Shown here in pieces: positions 35,655 through 48,390 of a stretch of 64,000 nucleotides of DNA (within the stretch, counting starts at the first letter, position 1; the number at the start of each line of letters is the position of its first letter). This DNA is from Ophthalmolycus amberensis (lineage: Eukaryota; Chordata; Actinopteri; Perciformes; Zoarcidae). The notes under the pieces are model-generated. The model saw only the letters and a list, made by a program, of their open reading frames with translations. It had not been told where the DNA came from and searched no databases. The position numbers and the translations under genes were made by a program. The stretch is from NCBI GenBank assembly GCA_024529925.1, contig JAFEUB010000436.1:1-64000 (forward strand). Reading direction: 5' to 3'.

Positions 35655-35955
35655 ACAAAGAGATTGGGGATACAGAAGGCCTGAGCAAAGATAATAGAGA
35701 ACAAAGATGGAAATAAGGGAGAGCACGAGGAAAGATGGTGAGAGGCGGGGAGACAGAAGGAAGTGAAAGAGATGAGGAACAAAAAGGAAAGAACTGAAGA
35801 GAGGTTGCAAGGTGGGGTCAGAAGAGAAAAAGAAAACCTCAGGAGAAGCAGGCAGAGGAGATGAGGGAAGGTTGTAGGGGAGGAGAGGTCAGCAGAGGAC
35901 ACGGGAGAGGCAACAAAGATGGAAAAAGGGAGGAAGACATGCGGGACAGGAGAGT
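35655..35955. other. Polypurine strand-asymmetric block
   Basis: About 300 bp in which the plus strand is overwhelmingly A and G without a fixed repeat unit. The minus strand is correspondingly pyrimidine-rich and gives a Ser/Leu/Phe-rich open frame of 166 codons, which composition alone explains. Confidence 0.7.
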
Positions 35956-36869
35956 TGTAGGGAGCACAGAGAGGCCAGATGCTGCTGTCAAATGTTCGTG
36001 TTACTGAAGCAGAGCTGACAGGATTCATCAGGGCCTTCCTCCAGAGGTGGACCACCTGAGCTGAGGACCACCACAGCCTCAGGAGCCCCGCCCCTTTCTG
36101 TCCCAACAGAGCAAATCACAAAGTCTGACCACTGCAGCGCGTCCACATATGTTACCTCACAAGGCACCGACGTAGGCATAACAAAGAGAGGCTCCAGGCT
36201 GGAATAGTGCCAGGTCCAGTTCGTGCCTCGAATGTGATATCATTCAATTCAAGTCACAAACAAAAACACAGAGATTATTCCCAGAATCTCCATCTGATAA
36301 ATAAAATAAAACGATACATTGCATGAGAGGCATGAAGAGTTGCTATGTTCAGTTCTTGTGTCGTTGGGCCAGAAGGCACGTAAACTTTGGTTGCCATGGT
36401 TTGGATCAGGAAATAGAGTCACAACTGTTTCAGGCCGCGATCGCACTTAATTGAGCAACTTAACAAAAATCGTAATAGCTTGAAGCAAAACAGCGCGGAG
36501 CGACGTTAGAGGGGGGACGCTACTCCATCCGGCGGAAACATTGATTGAAGCACACGTTGAGCTCCTGCCCTTAGTTAGCCTTTGCTGTGCTATAGAATTA
36601 TAAAGTTATTTGATTAAATACTGCTAATCGTAACCTTTAGTGTGAATCAGCCACGGCCCCACTGTTCCTGCCGTACCGGCATCAGAACAGGAAGGACGCG
36701 GTCACGTAGTGGTTCCATTTGATCGGCTGTCTGGGGCCAAGTGAGACATCTCCAACCCGTCACCACAAAAAGCATGTTCCCACCGTACGTTCCTGCAAAC
36801 CAAGGGAAACAAATGTGGACATTTCTCAACCAAATAATAGGTTTCATACATATTCGTCAGCAAAGCCTT
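35956..36869. other. Unannotated sequence
   Basis: A CpG-containing stretch at about 36480-36540 stands out slightly. No gene recognised. Confidence 0.4.
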
Positions 36870-36925
36870 GGTTTAGGTTTAGGCAACACAACTACATGGT
36901 TTAGGTTAGAATAACAACATGGTTG
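36870..36925 (+). mobile_element. Family T fragment
   Basis: GGTTTAGGTTTAGGCAACAC then TTTAGGTTAGAATAACAACA matches the TTAGG-rich core of family T (compare 60030-60065 and the reverse complement of 45070-45110). Outer parts are not clearly recognisable. Confidence 0.5.
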
Positions 36926-39301
36926 GTGTTCACATAATAGTGTTACGTAACTAGTGTAAATAAACAACAACTGCCCTCGACGGGCTTTTGATGTATCCTT
37001 ACTAATAAACACAACGTTTCCTTTAGGTTTCACAGAGGAGGTGAACAGCGGTCTACTGGGTGAAGGTCCTGTGTTTGCTGAGGTTAGCTGTAGTTTATTA
37101 CAGCGACTGAGAACAGTGCACAGATGGGGTGCATGGCATTAAATGGAGTTTTTGTCATCATCAAGCAGAAGCTTCTTTCAGTTGCATGACGGACGGCTAA
37201 GTAGCCACACAGATGAACACTAAGTGGACAAGAACATAAAACGTATCGCAGCATCGACAACACAGGATGACGTCCCGGTGAAGCTCTAACGTCAACTTTA
37301 CCATAAATCACAGATATCTGTCGGCTTGTTTTCAGCATCTGGGAATGTTTGGTGAACAGTTTACTTTATTAAACAAAGTCCAAGAATACTAGAGAGGATG
37401 AGGAAGCATAGCTCAACTTGAAGACGATGAGGAAGGTGACACACTCCCACATTAACAGCGCCAAAGGTCATTTATTGGAAAATCACAAAAGGCGACATCA
37501 GGACAAAGTCTTTGATCTTCGTCTGGTTTATCGAGGACGCTCCCCTCTTTCTTTCTTGCAGGGGCCACAAATCAATATCAAATGATTTATAACGTTCAGC
37601 ACAACAACGGGACGGGACGCCTTCCCAGATATCGAAGCCTCTGCATTACCGCTGTGAACGTTCAGAAAACTATTACGGGGACCTGACATGAATTAACTTC
37701 AAGAGTCTGCACTAACACGCCATCAAAGTAAACCCTGTGTGCTCACTTTCCCAAAGAGCCCATTAAGAGTACACACACTTGACCAAAGCCACACACTGCA
37801 CACACTAGTGAGGAGCGAACGCCCCAGCAAGGCGATCAATGGAGTCCTCAACTTAGGATTCGGCGCCGCATACCGAATGAGAAGACTAAATCTCCCCTTC
37901 TGCGCCCGGCCTGCTGCAGTGAGCTGTTTCAGGACAGCGCTCACTCTCTCCTGTCCACACAGTCCAGAGGCAGGTCACCAACGGGCCGGCGTGTTGGAGA
38001 GGACGGCTGTCGATCCCCGAGGGAGGCTGGACGGCAACGGAGACATATAGGACGCAATCTGTAAGCATCGTGAGAAACGTGCGTGAGCTGTGTGCTTGAC
38101 ATGTCTGCTGTCATATTCCACTGCAACAAATAAATAAATGAACCAGAAAATGATACTTGAATCTTGAAAATGATTTAAACAAACAAAGTAATGAAATATC
38201 TGCAAAATGAAAGTGAAAAATGACGATCGGACTTCTTGGAGCGCGTTCATGCAGCAGGATAACGTGTAACGTTTCCTTTGTCTGCATTAACAGCAGAGGG
38301 AGTAGCTGATTATGGCTTCATGAAGCCTGTACTTTATGTACTTTATGTATTACTTATGTATGTACAGGATAAGCTAGCTATATATGTTAATATATGTTAA
38401 TGTTAAACATTTAAAGGAACTAATATTCCCCAAACAATAAAGATATCATTTCAAAGTTATTTTTCACACAAAAATGTTCTAAGTGGGAAATTCTGTGAAA
38501 TGCAGGAATAACTGTGGACAGGCTGTTACCTTCCACCGATTAGGGCCCAGGGGGTGATGGGAGTAACAATGAAAGAAAGCCAGGTAAAAGAGAGTCACGG
38601 GCAAGAACAAAACAACCATTTTATTAACAATTAAATGGAACGACCATAATAAAAGAAACTAGTTTCTAAAACGTAAGTGTCGCTAATTAACCCTGGTACA
38701 CACGGCTCGAGTGGAGAAAACACCGCAACCAACGCACAGAGTTTTAATTTCTCTTAAAACACATTTCCTCGTTTCCTCCTACGTCTCTCCGTGCATCCCT
38801 GGTGGGAGGGACTAGGATGCAAGGAGAAGCCCCAAGTGAAGGAAACGGGGATGCAATTAAGAGTCTTGGGATGTAGAGAGAAACAACCCGCCAAGTAATG
38901 GGCTACATTACATACGATGAGTTTACAACCTCACAAATAAACAAATGTATCGAAAGCTCAACTTAGCAAGACATTCCAGAGCCCTCATGCTAAATCATCA
39001 AGGGGAACAAACATGGCTGCCTCAAGTCAGTGTCAATCCTTTAATGTTGAGCTGCAGTAATATGGAAGCAGAGTGAAGGTAAAACAACATGTCGATTGAT
39101 GCATTACCAACCAATCAGCACGTGAGTAACACTCTCCATCTTGAGCTGTCTTGCTTCCTCCATCCCACATGACATGAACGTTGCATCACGAGAAAAAATG
39201 TAACTTTCATAGAAAAAACCAAATGCATGTAGAAGGACACCACTGCTAAGCTGTTCCAGGTCTTTGTTTTCTATGTGTGTGTCTGCAGACACCGAGGCAG
39301 A
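36926..39301. other. Unannotated unique sequence
   Basis: No gene seen. Small tandem words occur at 38330-38400 (ACTTTATGT, TATATGTTAA). Otherwise ordinary. Confidence 0.4.
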
Positions 39302-40527
39302 CCTTACACACACCTTACGCACACCTAACGCACACCTTACGCACACCTTACACACCTTACGCACACCTAACGCACACCTTACGCACACCTTACGCACCTT
39401 ACGCACACCTAACGCACACCTTACGCACACCTTACACACCTTACGCACACCTTACGCACACCTAACGCACACCTTACGCACACCTTACGCACCTTACGCA
39501 CACCTAACGCACACCTTACGCACACCTTACACACCTTACGCACACCTTACGCACACCTTACGCACACCTTACGCACCTTACGCACACCTAACGCACACCT
39601 TACGCACACCTTACGCACCTTACGCACACCTTACACACCTTACGCACACCTTACGCACACCTAACGCACACCTTACGCACACCTTACGCACACCTTACGC
39701 ACACCTAACGCACACCTTACGCACACCTTACGCACCTTACGCACACCTAACGCACACCTTACGCACACCTAACGCACACCTTACGCACACCTTACGCACC
39801 TTACGCACACCTAACGCACACCTTACGCACACCTTACGCACACCTTACACACCTTACGCACACCTTACGCACACCTAACGCACACCTAACGCACACCTAA
39901 CGCACACCTTACGCACACCTTACGCACACCTTACGCACACCTTACGCACACCTAACGCACACCTTACGCACACCTTACGCACACCTAACGCACACCTTAC
40001 GCACACCTTACGCACACCTTACGCACACCTAACGCACACCTTACGCACACCTTACGCACACCTTACGCACACCTTACACACCTTACGCACGCCTTACGCA
40101 CACCTAACGCACACCTTACGCACACCTTACGCACACCTTACGCACACCTTACGCACACCTTACGCACACCTAACGCACACCTAACGCACACCTTACGCAC
40201 ACCTTACGCACACCTTACGCACACCTAACGCACACCTAACGCACACCTAACGCACACCTAACGCACACCTAACGCACACCTTACGCACACCTTACGCACA
40301 CCTTACGCACACCTAACGCACACCTTACGCACACCTTACGCACACCTTACGCACACCTTACGCACACCTTACGCACACCTAACGCACACCTAACGCACAC
40401 CTTACGCACACCTTACGCACACCTTACGCACACCTAACGCACACCTTACGCACACCTTACGCACACCTAACACACACCTTACACACACCTTACACACACC
40501 TAACACACACCTAACACACACCTAACG
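39302..40527. repeat. 11-bp CpG-rich satellite-like array
   Basis: About 1.23 kb of CTTACGCACAC units and the variant CTAACGCACAC, roughly 110 units. In the left half shortened 9-bp units (CTTACACAC, CTTACGCAC) are interspersed at regular spacing. From about 39870 the units are almost uniformly 11 bp. The last few units lose CpG (ACACAC). Each normal unit has one CpG. The 204-codon frame (TLRTPNAHLTH pattern) exists because three units make 33 bp. It is not a gene. Confidence 0.97.
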
Positions 40528-40812
40528 CGTTTAAAGCAGCTACGTGATGGAACTAGACGTCGTTGTTGGTCGAGAGATTCATGAAGAAAACCCCGAAGGT
40601 TATTATTTTTGTTTCCCACCATAAACTGGAATAATTTGGTGTCACCACTACCCAGAATCCCCCAGGAGAACACTTATTGTAGTTGAATTGTTCCAGGAAA
40701 GTACAAACAGTTTCAGGCAGAGAAAAGGGATTTAATGAAGCAACAGTATGTGCACATGAACACAAACATGTACTCACACTACAGGCCTGCATTTCCCCAC
40801 ACAACTACTCAT

Positions 40813-40813
<1 letters not shown>
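40528..40813. other. Unannotated sequence
   Basis: Short unique interval between two tandem arrays. Confidence 0.4.

Positions 40814-40864
<51 letters not shown>
40814..40864. repeat. (CA)25 microsatellite
   Basis: Pure CA tract of 51 bp, followed by a C12 run at 40890-40901. Confidence 0.96.
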
Positions 40865-40868
<4 letters not shown>

Positions 40869-41215
40869 TCTGTCTCTCCCCCTCTTTGTCCCCCCCCCCC
40901 CTCTCTCTGGGGATACAGACACGTCTTCAAAATGTCTGAAGTCCAGAGAGTTCCATGTCAGCAGAGGAGGTGACCAGTGTATTTCTGGCCTGCTCCATAT
41001 ACAGTTTGACATTGCATGTAATATTTAGCATTCTACTACAGACAAACTGTATACTCTTCTCTGTGGGAACCTTTTAAAATACCCAAGAGGGTCCTGTTTT
41101 CACTGGGGAGGAAAAAAACCTTGAGTGAATGCTGAGGAAAAAACATGGACGAAGCATCACCACTGCAAGTGAGAGGGGCCATAACAGAATACTAAGAGAG
41201 CATGAGGGGACGATT

Positions 41216-41432
41216 GTATGGACTGCTGTTTTGAAGCTTTGATTTTTGGGGTTTTTTGGCTGTTGCAATTTTGCTTTTTGCAACCAGAGTTGACACTGAA
41301 GGGATCTAAGTCCGTCCGAATGTCACTGAACTTTCATGAAGTGAAAACACGCTGTGAAAGGGTTCAACTTTAAAGACGGAAACTCCAACGCCGTGGCAGC
41401 GACCCGTCAATCACAAGGCAGCCCCGCGGTGT
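41216..41432 (+). mobile_element. Family A, diverged partial copy
   Basis: TATGGACTGCTGTTTTGAAG, TTTTTGGCTGTTGC and TTTTTGCAACCAGAGTTGAC follow the family A head. GCGACCCGTCAATCACAAGG then CAGCCCCG follows the family middle. It is more decayed than the adjacent copy and lacks the tail, so it is probably an older insertion. Confidence 0.6.
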
Positions 41433-41435
41433 GTA

Positions 41436-41940
41436 ACCATAGACTGTGCATGAGAAGTGGACGTAGTCGCCGCGATGTCACCCGTCTGTGGACTGCAGTT
41501 CTGAAGCCTCAAATTCGGCTTTTTGCCTGTCGCCATCTTGGATTACGAAAGTTTTGCAACCAATAAACAGGAAGTGACCATATTTGGACTGAGGAGGAGT
41601 GACGTAGAGACGCCGTATATGGCTCAAGTAGAGACCTGTCAATCACTGTGTAGCCCCGCCCTAAAGCATCCCCTGCTTTATGGTCTGTGTGACTCTAAAT
41701 GGACCATAATGTACTAAATGAACATCATGCTGTATTGAAGAAGACTTGAAACTAGAGATTGAGACCATAAACTCATGTTTACAATGTTTACTGAGGTAAT
41801 AAATCAAGAGAGAAGTAGAGTCATTTTCTCATAGACGTCGATACAACCAGAGGAGTCGCCCCCTGGTGGCCACTAGAGAGAATGCAGCTTTAAGACGCTT
41901 ACTCATTGGCTTTACTTGTCAGACCTGGAAGTTGCTGGCT
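41436..41940 (+). mobile_element. Family A, near-complete copy
   Basis: The fullest copy here. Head CCATAGACTGTGCATGAGAA, then GTGGACGTAGTCGCCGCGAT, GCCATCTTGGATTACGAA, the TAAAGCA/TGCTTTA hairpin, CATAATGTACTAAATGAACA, GTCGCCCCCTGGTGGCCACT and tail GACCTGGAAGTTGC. It abuts the older copy at 41216. No transposase frame. The 64-codon open frame at 41523 parallels the one at 10331 and comes from shared ancestry of the element. Confidence 0.8.
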
Positions 41941-44069
41941 CGATACATAAATCAGGAGTCAGTAATGTAAGTACGGAATGCTGGTGATGGGTGATTCCTT
42001 CACAGACTGTTGCAACACCACAGAGGCACAGAGGAGATGATCCGCACTAGTGACAACAAAACCAAACATCACCTCTTCCTCTGCACATCCCGCTGCTGGA
42101 GGGCAGCGGGTCATTACAGCGCCGTGGAATTGAATTGCAAACAAACATTTGTCACAGAGCCTCGTAGATGGTGTGGAGCCGTGATCGAATCCAACCGCAG
42201 ATGCTGTCGTGCTGCAGATTTCTTCAGCCAGAGGGTTAGGGAGGCGAAACCTGCAATATGCCATATGTTGAACCCACTTTAAAACAAAGTCAATGGATTG
42301 TTGGTTGAAAGCTCCAGCTGGCTGCCAACGGTGGAGCACAGCTGCAGAGAGGTTGTGTAGCCCCAACAAAACCGTTTCTGACAAGTTAAATTGTGAGAGG
42401 GTTTGTCTGCCTGGCCGCACAAGCGTTTATTGAGTGTGGAATGAGTTCTTGCACACGGGTTGTGTGTGTGTGTGTGACCTCTGGTCGGAGATTAAGGCCA
42501 CAGCCTCTCTGTCAGGCAGCACAACATGAGTAATGTTTTAATGTGAACGTATTAGGCGCTCTGTGCTTCTATGGACAGTCTGAGCTGGAGATGGAGGTCA
42601 TCTTTCAACCGCAATGACTTGACCGTGGACTGGAACTAGCTTTTCTGCTCGTCAGTCTTCAATCAGAGAGGATAACAAAATACAACAAAAAATCACTCGA
42701 AATAAAACTCAAATATGTGTCTGAATGTCATTACGATTTACGCTAAATTAGGTTTTTAAGTGAATGAAAGATAAAGAGGCCGAGGTCAACAGTTAATGTT
42801 TCAATTAACACTCTTAAGATAGATGATATATAAAACTATGAACTATAAAAATAATAGATAATAAAGTTATAAGAGATGTAAAACACATGCATGTTAATGT
42901 TGCATGCAAACGCAGCACAGATTGGCTGAGGTTGATCATTCACCACCGAGCTCTGAGAGGAGGAAACATGACAACGCTTACTTTGTCTTCAGGTTCACTC
43001 TCAGCTTATTACCAGAACATTTTGTCTTTCGGATCCAAAAACTCTTTGGGCAAAATTTAATTTGATTCCATAAACTACGACATAATACTTCCAGGCTTAT
43101 GGTATATTTAGTTCAATCAAATAAATGTGTGATGCAACTCATTCTATGCTTTATTCCTCTGAGCATGGCCAGCGTACGTCATGTTCATTCAGTGCCTTCT
43201 ACAGTTCATAGTGAAGGAAACAGCATTTGATCATTAACACAGTCCAGGAATGTATTTTGCAGTCGTGTTGAGCTCCGCTTCTGTCTCTTCTATTGATTGC
43301 AGATGCTGCTTTGTGTCTGATGACAAACTGTTTGCCTGAGGAAGTTGTAGAGTCACAGACAAAACAAAACGAGCAGAGATGGATGACACTGGACCGCACG
43401 GTGGCCGGGCCCGGGCTCAGCGCTCTCCAAGCTGCTGGAGGTCCCTCAAAGCTCTTCCATTTGTCTTCTTTAAGCTTTTCAGTGGGGAACCAAATGAGAA
43501 ATCTGCTTTTCACCCCGAGACCAAGCGGAAGACATTCAGCTGTGCCAGAGGCCATAGCTTCATGACAACATATTATTGCTTTTATCATCTGGAGAGTCGT
43601 CACAGACGGTCCATTTCCTCTCTCAGTCATGTTTTTTTTTGTTTTTTTACAGATTTTGGTGTATAAAAGTATGGCGACTGCCTCCCTCTAACCTCACAAA
43701 AGAAGTTTCTTTTCAGCTGACGGGTAACTTCGCCGGATTATTGTGTTACTTTGAACTGACTAACGAAGAAAAGAGTGATTTGTTGATCTGCTCTTCGGCC
43801 CCTGAATCCACTTGTTTTTCCATGTTGACGAAATAAAAGTGAAATGAAGCATTTGTGTATTATTGAAATGCCCTCCTTGACAGAGGCTAATTGAATCAGT
43901 TGAGAAATATTAAAAGCACTCGTGGATACATGAAGCAAAAAATCTCCCATCGCTGTCGGCCTCGTTGTTTTTTAAGGGCTTCAGTTAAGTGAGCGGAAAA
44001 ACAGAATTGAGAGTGGAATTAGTGAAGATTAATGCAAAAACAGCTCGTTTCGTTTCCCTCCGTTTGAAG
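41941..44069. other. Unannotated sequence
   Basis: About 2.1 kb. A short (TG)n lies at 42460-42476. Open frames up to 153 codons (41959-42420, -) have no recognisable domain. Confidence 0.4.
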
Positions 44070-44084
44070 CCCCCCCCCCCCCCC
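44070..44084. repeat. C15 homopolymer
   Basis: Fifteen consecutive C, 180 bp upstream of the G22 tract. The two are complementary on one strand. Confidence 0.94.
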
Positions 44085-44263
44085 AGCCTGTGACAGACAT
44101 GCAGCTCAGCCAGAAAACTGCACTCGTAGCCTCGGCCGAGCGGGAACCCTGTGCCTGCAATGCAGAGGCTGGCCGGACCCACATTGATTTGCAGCTATTG
44201 AGACAACGCTGATACGTTACTGAGAGCACAGACGTCAGCAATCGCCTCACGATTTTTAAGTGT

Positions 44264-44285
44264 GGGGGGGGGGGGGGGGGGGGGG
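44264..44285. repeat. G22 homopolymer
   Basis: Twenty-two consecutive G. G-quadruplex candidate. Confidence 0.95.
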
Positions 44286-44600
44286 CTGGACTGGAGGAGA
44301 CGAGCGAGACAAAGAACATGAGGTGAGGAGTTTTTAGTCCTGAAACACCTTCACCATGTCGTCTTCTTTTCTATTCTCTGTCCAGCATACGAACACAGAC
44401 TCAGAATCACATCTGTTATCGCGGCGACATTCTTCATTGCGTTTGAGAAATGACTCTGCGAAAAGAGCACCCAGTGTGAATTACAACCAGGCTCCAGCTG
44501 AGAGAGACAACTAACAACTGTCTTGCTCTGCATTCTTCTTCCATCGAATCTTAAGATTCTGCTCTTATTGTAAACAGAGCGAGGGCGAAGCCGGCGGGTT
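44286..44600. other. Unannotated sequence
   Basis: Nothing recognised. Confidence 0.35.
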
Positions 44601-44780
44601 TGGAGGGCTTGTGTGTCGGCCGTGGGGGCTGGGTAAGGCTACCCAATGCAATCAGCGGTAAAAGCTTTATTTTCATGAACCCTCCTCGGGGTATGTGTGA
44701 TTTATGCTCCTCGTCAAACCACTTTGAATCACGCACAACTGCCTCTGATTCAGTACCGGCCTTAAAATACCTTCCTGCTC
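44601..44780. other. Candidate conserved noncoding segment
   Basis: High-complexity stretch with CCAATGCAATCAGCGGTAAA and TGTGATTTATGCTCC words (Oct-like ATGCAAT, and ATTTATG). No repeat or convincing coding frame. Judged from texture only. Confidence 0.2.
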
Positions 44781-45042
44781 CTCCTCCTGTTGCCAACACA
44801 AAGACATCCTTCAGTTGTAACCTCCAGTTTCTTTCTGGGATAAAAACAAAACAAAACATCCCACACTATACAAATGTTCCAAAACAAATGTCCTGTTCCA
44901 CATCTGTATCTTTCACAATGATGCAGCTTCTTCAGGCTGGTCTCATCCAGAATTCATAGCTATAATTACAACAGACGGAAATCTGTTAGCCAGTAGATCG
45001 CTGTTTGTTCTTCATGACAAAAGAGAAGTCGACGTTCTTCTG
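44781..45042. other. Unannotated sequence
   Basis: Nothing recognised. Confidence 0.35.
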
Positions 45043-45300
45043 TGGTTATTTTAACCCAAAACAACGATCTTTGCAGAACCTAACTAAATGGTTTTGTTGC
45101 CTAAACCTAACGCAAGTATTTCACGATATCTCTCTAAACCTAACTCAGTTTTCTTTGCTGCCTCAACCTTACTAAGTTGTTTTCTGTGAAGACGGAAGTT
45201 TATCTTAAGATGGCTGTTTGAATGCAACATGCAGAGATTTGATACGTGTTGCTGGCTTTCGTAGGATATCGTACAAACGCTTTGTGAGGATATGTTAGCT
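45043..45300 (-). mobile_element. Family T copy, unexpanded
   Basis: In reverse orientation it contains every landmark of the family: TTATTTTAACCCAAAACAAC, repeated CCTAAACCTAAC/AACCTAACT motifs, TTTTCTGTGAAGACGGAAGT, ACGTGTTGCTGGCTTTCGTA, the single 15-mer GGATATCGTACAAAC (45264-45278) and TGTGAGGATATG. It has neither the 27-bp nor the 15-bp expansion and so serves as the local reference copy. Confidence 0.75.
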
Positions 45301-46042
45301 TCCTTTCTCGATGTCCGTCTGCATTGTGCAGCACAGAAAGATGTACAAAAATTTTCCAGTTCCTTGACTCTCTGTTTGCATGCGTGGTGCTTTAAACCAT
45401 GAAACACATTGACGACATGGTCAGACATTATGTGTCACGGCTCTTCTATCTGCACCATCACTCAGCTGAATGGAAAAGAGAAAAACATTGCCGCGGTTAG
45501 AAATCAAATCAATTTCATGACACTGGAGGATTGCGGGGATTTACCTCCCGTGACAGATAATATGCAGGGATACAGATTATTGGAAGATGAGGCTCAGGTG
45601 CTGGGTGGATATATTAACATCCTCTCTGCTAGTTTCACTGCTTCACAATCTTCTCCACGGTTGGAAGAACTACCTGGTCAAGGTCAGGGAACATGGTGGT
45701 GGTCATGGTTAAAAGGAATCATGTGACTCTCACTAAACTGCAGTGTCTTGTGTCCAACCCCAAATGCATTTGCTCCTGACAGACAAGAGTGATAATTCAC
45801 ATGGAGGGCCTTGTTGGATAAACATACGTAGGTCATGAATAGGTCAAGTACTGGCACCCGACTCCATTATACTGCTGTCTAGAGGATTTTCATATCAAGC
45901 ATTTGACAGATGCTTTTATTTCTCTGGTGAGGCCACACTGCCTTACCTTGCATATCACCAGATGATGCAAGAATTGCAGGGACCACAAGATCACACGGAA
46001 GGCCATCTTGTACAGCATAGAGTAAAGCATCTGTGTCCAATG
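45301..46042. other. Unannotated sequence
   Basis: The open frame at 45409-45726 (+) is not supported by any domain. Nothing else seen. Confidence 0.4.
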
Positions 46043-46196
46043 AATGAGGGAATAAATCAAGAGAGAAGTAGAGTCATTTTCTCATAGATGTCTATACAAC
46101 CAGAGGAGTCGCCCCCTGGTGGACACTAGAGAGAATGCAGGCTGAAGACATGAAGCTTTGTCTTCAGGTGTCAGAACTGGAAGTTGCCGCCTGGTT
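46043..46196 (+). mobile_element. Family A tail fragment
   Basis: AATAAATCAAGAGAGAAGTA, CATTTTCTCATAGATGTCTA, GAGTCGCCCCCTGGTGGACA, GAATGCAG and AGAACTGGAAGTTGCCGCCT follow the family A 3' third. The 5' two-thirds is absent. Confidence 0.75.
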
Positions 46197-47390
46197 TTCA
46201 TAGAGATCACAGAGCACCTCCCTGCTCCCCCAAAGGTGTAACCCTTTCCACGGGTGGTAGAGCACAACATTCAAAGAATCAAAGATCAAAGGGGCCAGGT
46301 CATCAATTTTGCAAATTGTTTGCAAATTGTTTTGTTTAATTGACAATTCTGGTGTTTAATGAACTTTATGAGCTTTTGGAACATTCTAGCCTTGGGTTGT
46401 CAAAGTTACATTTGAGTAAGATGAAACAGGTTGAAGCAACTTAAGACTGAGCTTATACTTTAAGACAAGGCTGGCTTGGGAGCAGAGAGCATGCAGTCTA
46501 AGTCACTGTGCCAGCCAAGCTCACAAAAAAACACCCACACACTCTCCCAGCCTCTGTTTATGTTCTCTCCTTGGGCGTTATATGACTCAAATCTGCAAAA
46601 AGTGTCCAGGATGTTATTCCGGGCCGCGGCTGGCTCCAGATTTGACACTAACTCAGAAGACATTGCATCGCTGCGCTCAGAGCGGTGCTCGCACTCCAGC
46701 CGGAGCTCTGTCAGCGGGTAACCGAAGGAAAGAAATGAAAAAGCACTGAAAGTCGGTCGCCAATTACTAGATTCTGACTCAGAGTCGGGTCATGAATCAA
46801 AACTCTGAGCTCTGTCGACATGCTGCACCATGTATGGATACTGTCGATGTAGATGTAGAGAGATGTTTCCTGGAGAGAGAAAAACAAAATGCTGAGATGA
46901 TGAGCAGCCGTGACAGATTCAGGGAGGCCGTCCTCTTCCTCCTAATTAATGTCAGATCTGTAGCTCAGCTCCACCTGCGGCCGCCGGCAGCCGCAGCACT
47001 CGCCAGGAAACACTCCCAGTCACCAGCTGATGTAGGTCAACTTCTCCATTTGGCGCGCTTCCTTCCACTGACGATATGTTTCACAACGTGTTGTGTGCCA
47101 CTTAGCCTCTTACTCAGTGAGTTTGAAGCTTTGTACGCACAGCGCGCTGTGGAATGAAAGACGGGATGTGTCACTATGTGTCCTGGTCACCTGAGTTATT
47201 TACGGGGGACTGCAGGACTACAGATGCTTCCACATGCAACTAGCATACATTTAGGGGGACTGCTCCTATTGTCAGCATGCAAGTATATCATACCATATAC
47301 TGCATGCATGAAAAGAACAACATGATTCCTGATCGTAGTCCGAGTATCTTCCAAGGAGAACGGCTTGGACTCATGGCCTTTGTTGCGTTG
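46197..47390. other. Unannotated sequence
   Basis: A tandem 11-mer (GCAAATTGTTT) occurs twice near 46311-46332. No gene recognised. Confidence 0.4.
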
Positions 47391-48390
47391 CAATTCAATT
47401 CAATTTGTTTGCATAGCCCAAAATCACAAACCACACATTTTCCTCAGAAGGCTTTACAATCCGTACAGCACACGACATCCTGTCTGTGCAAAACTCTGCC
47501 AAATGAAACCCCTCTAACTGTGAGAGGAAGAAGAAAGGAACCAGGAGAGCAAGAGGAGGGATAACTCTCCCAGGATGGACACAAGGGCGATAGATACAGA
47601 ACGGACAACATATTAGAATTACTGTCGTCAATCCGTACGATAGAAATGATACATATATTGAGAGAAGTAATAGCACTAATTATAGCAGAATAATAACAGA
47701 AAAATGATGACTACTAATAATAACAGCAGCAGTGGACATAATAGAATAATGATGATAACGACAGCAGCAGTGCAGTGTCAGCAGGACCACGGTCCAGATA
47801 TAACCACGATCCATGGAAACCTGCGAGGAGAGAAAGCACAAAGACTCCGGTGAAGAAGCAAAGTTAGTCATGCGCATTAATGGACATGAATTAAAGATAT
47901 GGAGGAGAGAGAAGAGCTTGGTGTATCAGGAAGGCCCCCGGCAGTCTAGGCCTGTAGCAGCATCGAGGGGCTGGACTAAGGCAAACCTGAGCCAGCCCTA
48001 ACTATGAGAGTTATCCAAAAGGAAAGTCTTAAATGTGCTGAAAATTGAAGCTGGTTTCACAGGAGCAGCTTGATAGCTGAAGGCTCCGGCTCCCTCTGGA
48101 ACCACAACTAGCCCTGCATTCAGGGAGTGCAGCGCTCTAGTGGGGGTGAAAGGGTACTGAGCTGCTCACCAAAAGATGATGTTTGTGTAGCGCATCTCTT
48201 GAGAAACAGCCAGAAACATAGCTCAATGTCTCTTTAACATGTGAAGGTTTCTCCTGTTCCCCTGACTAACCAAAAGCACCGAACCCGAGCTCATAAAACT
48301 CCTGTTTTAGCTCATGGAGCCATATGGTCCTGCTGAAAGCTTTTTGTAGTCTAACCGAGCATGAGGCCAGGTTGCAGTCGCCGTGTTCAT
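47391..48390 (+). mobile_element. Long teleost dispersed element (unnamed)
   Basis: The start (CAATTTGTTTGCATAGCCCA, then CAGAAGGCTTTACAATCCGT), middle (GGAAGAAGAAAGGAACCAGG, CTCCCAGGATGGACACAAGG) and end (GAGCCAGCCCTAACTATGAG, AAAAGGAAAGTCTTAAATGT, ACAGGAGCAGCTTGATAGCT, GAAGGCTCCGGCTCCC) recall, in the same order, a multicopy element I know from many fish genomes. The interval 47640-47800 contains AAT-rich imperfect repeats typical of its variable middle. No intact protein is seen. Limits are approximate because no second copy is in the window. Confidence 0.55.

Noticed and set aside
35606..36106. 166-codon minus-strand frame
   Set aside because: Ser/Leu/Phe-rich composition is a direct result of the polypyrimidine minus strand.
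39264..39878. 204-codon frame with a TLRTPNAHLTH pattern
   Set aside because: Three 11-bp units make 33 bp, so the frame is periodic by arithmetic. It lies in simple tandem DNA.
39302..40527. Interstitial telomeric repeat
   Set aside because: The unit CTAACGCACAC resembles CCCTAA only over CTAA and has the wrong period.
41959..42420. 153-codon minus-strand frame
   Set aside because: No recognisable domain and no supporting splice or promoter signals. Length is within chance expectation.
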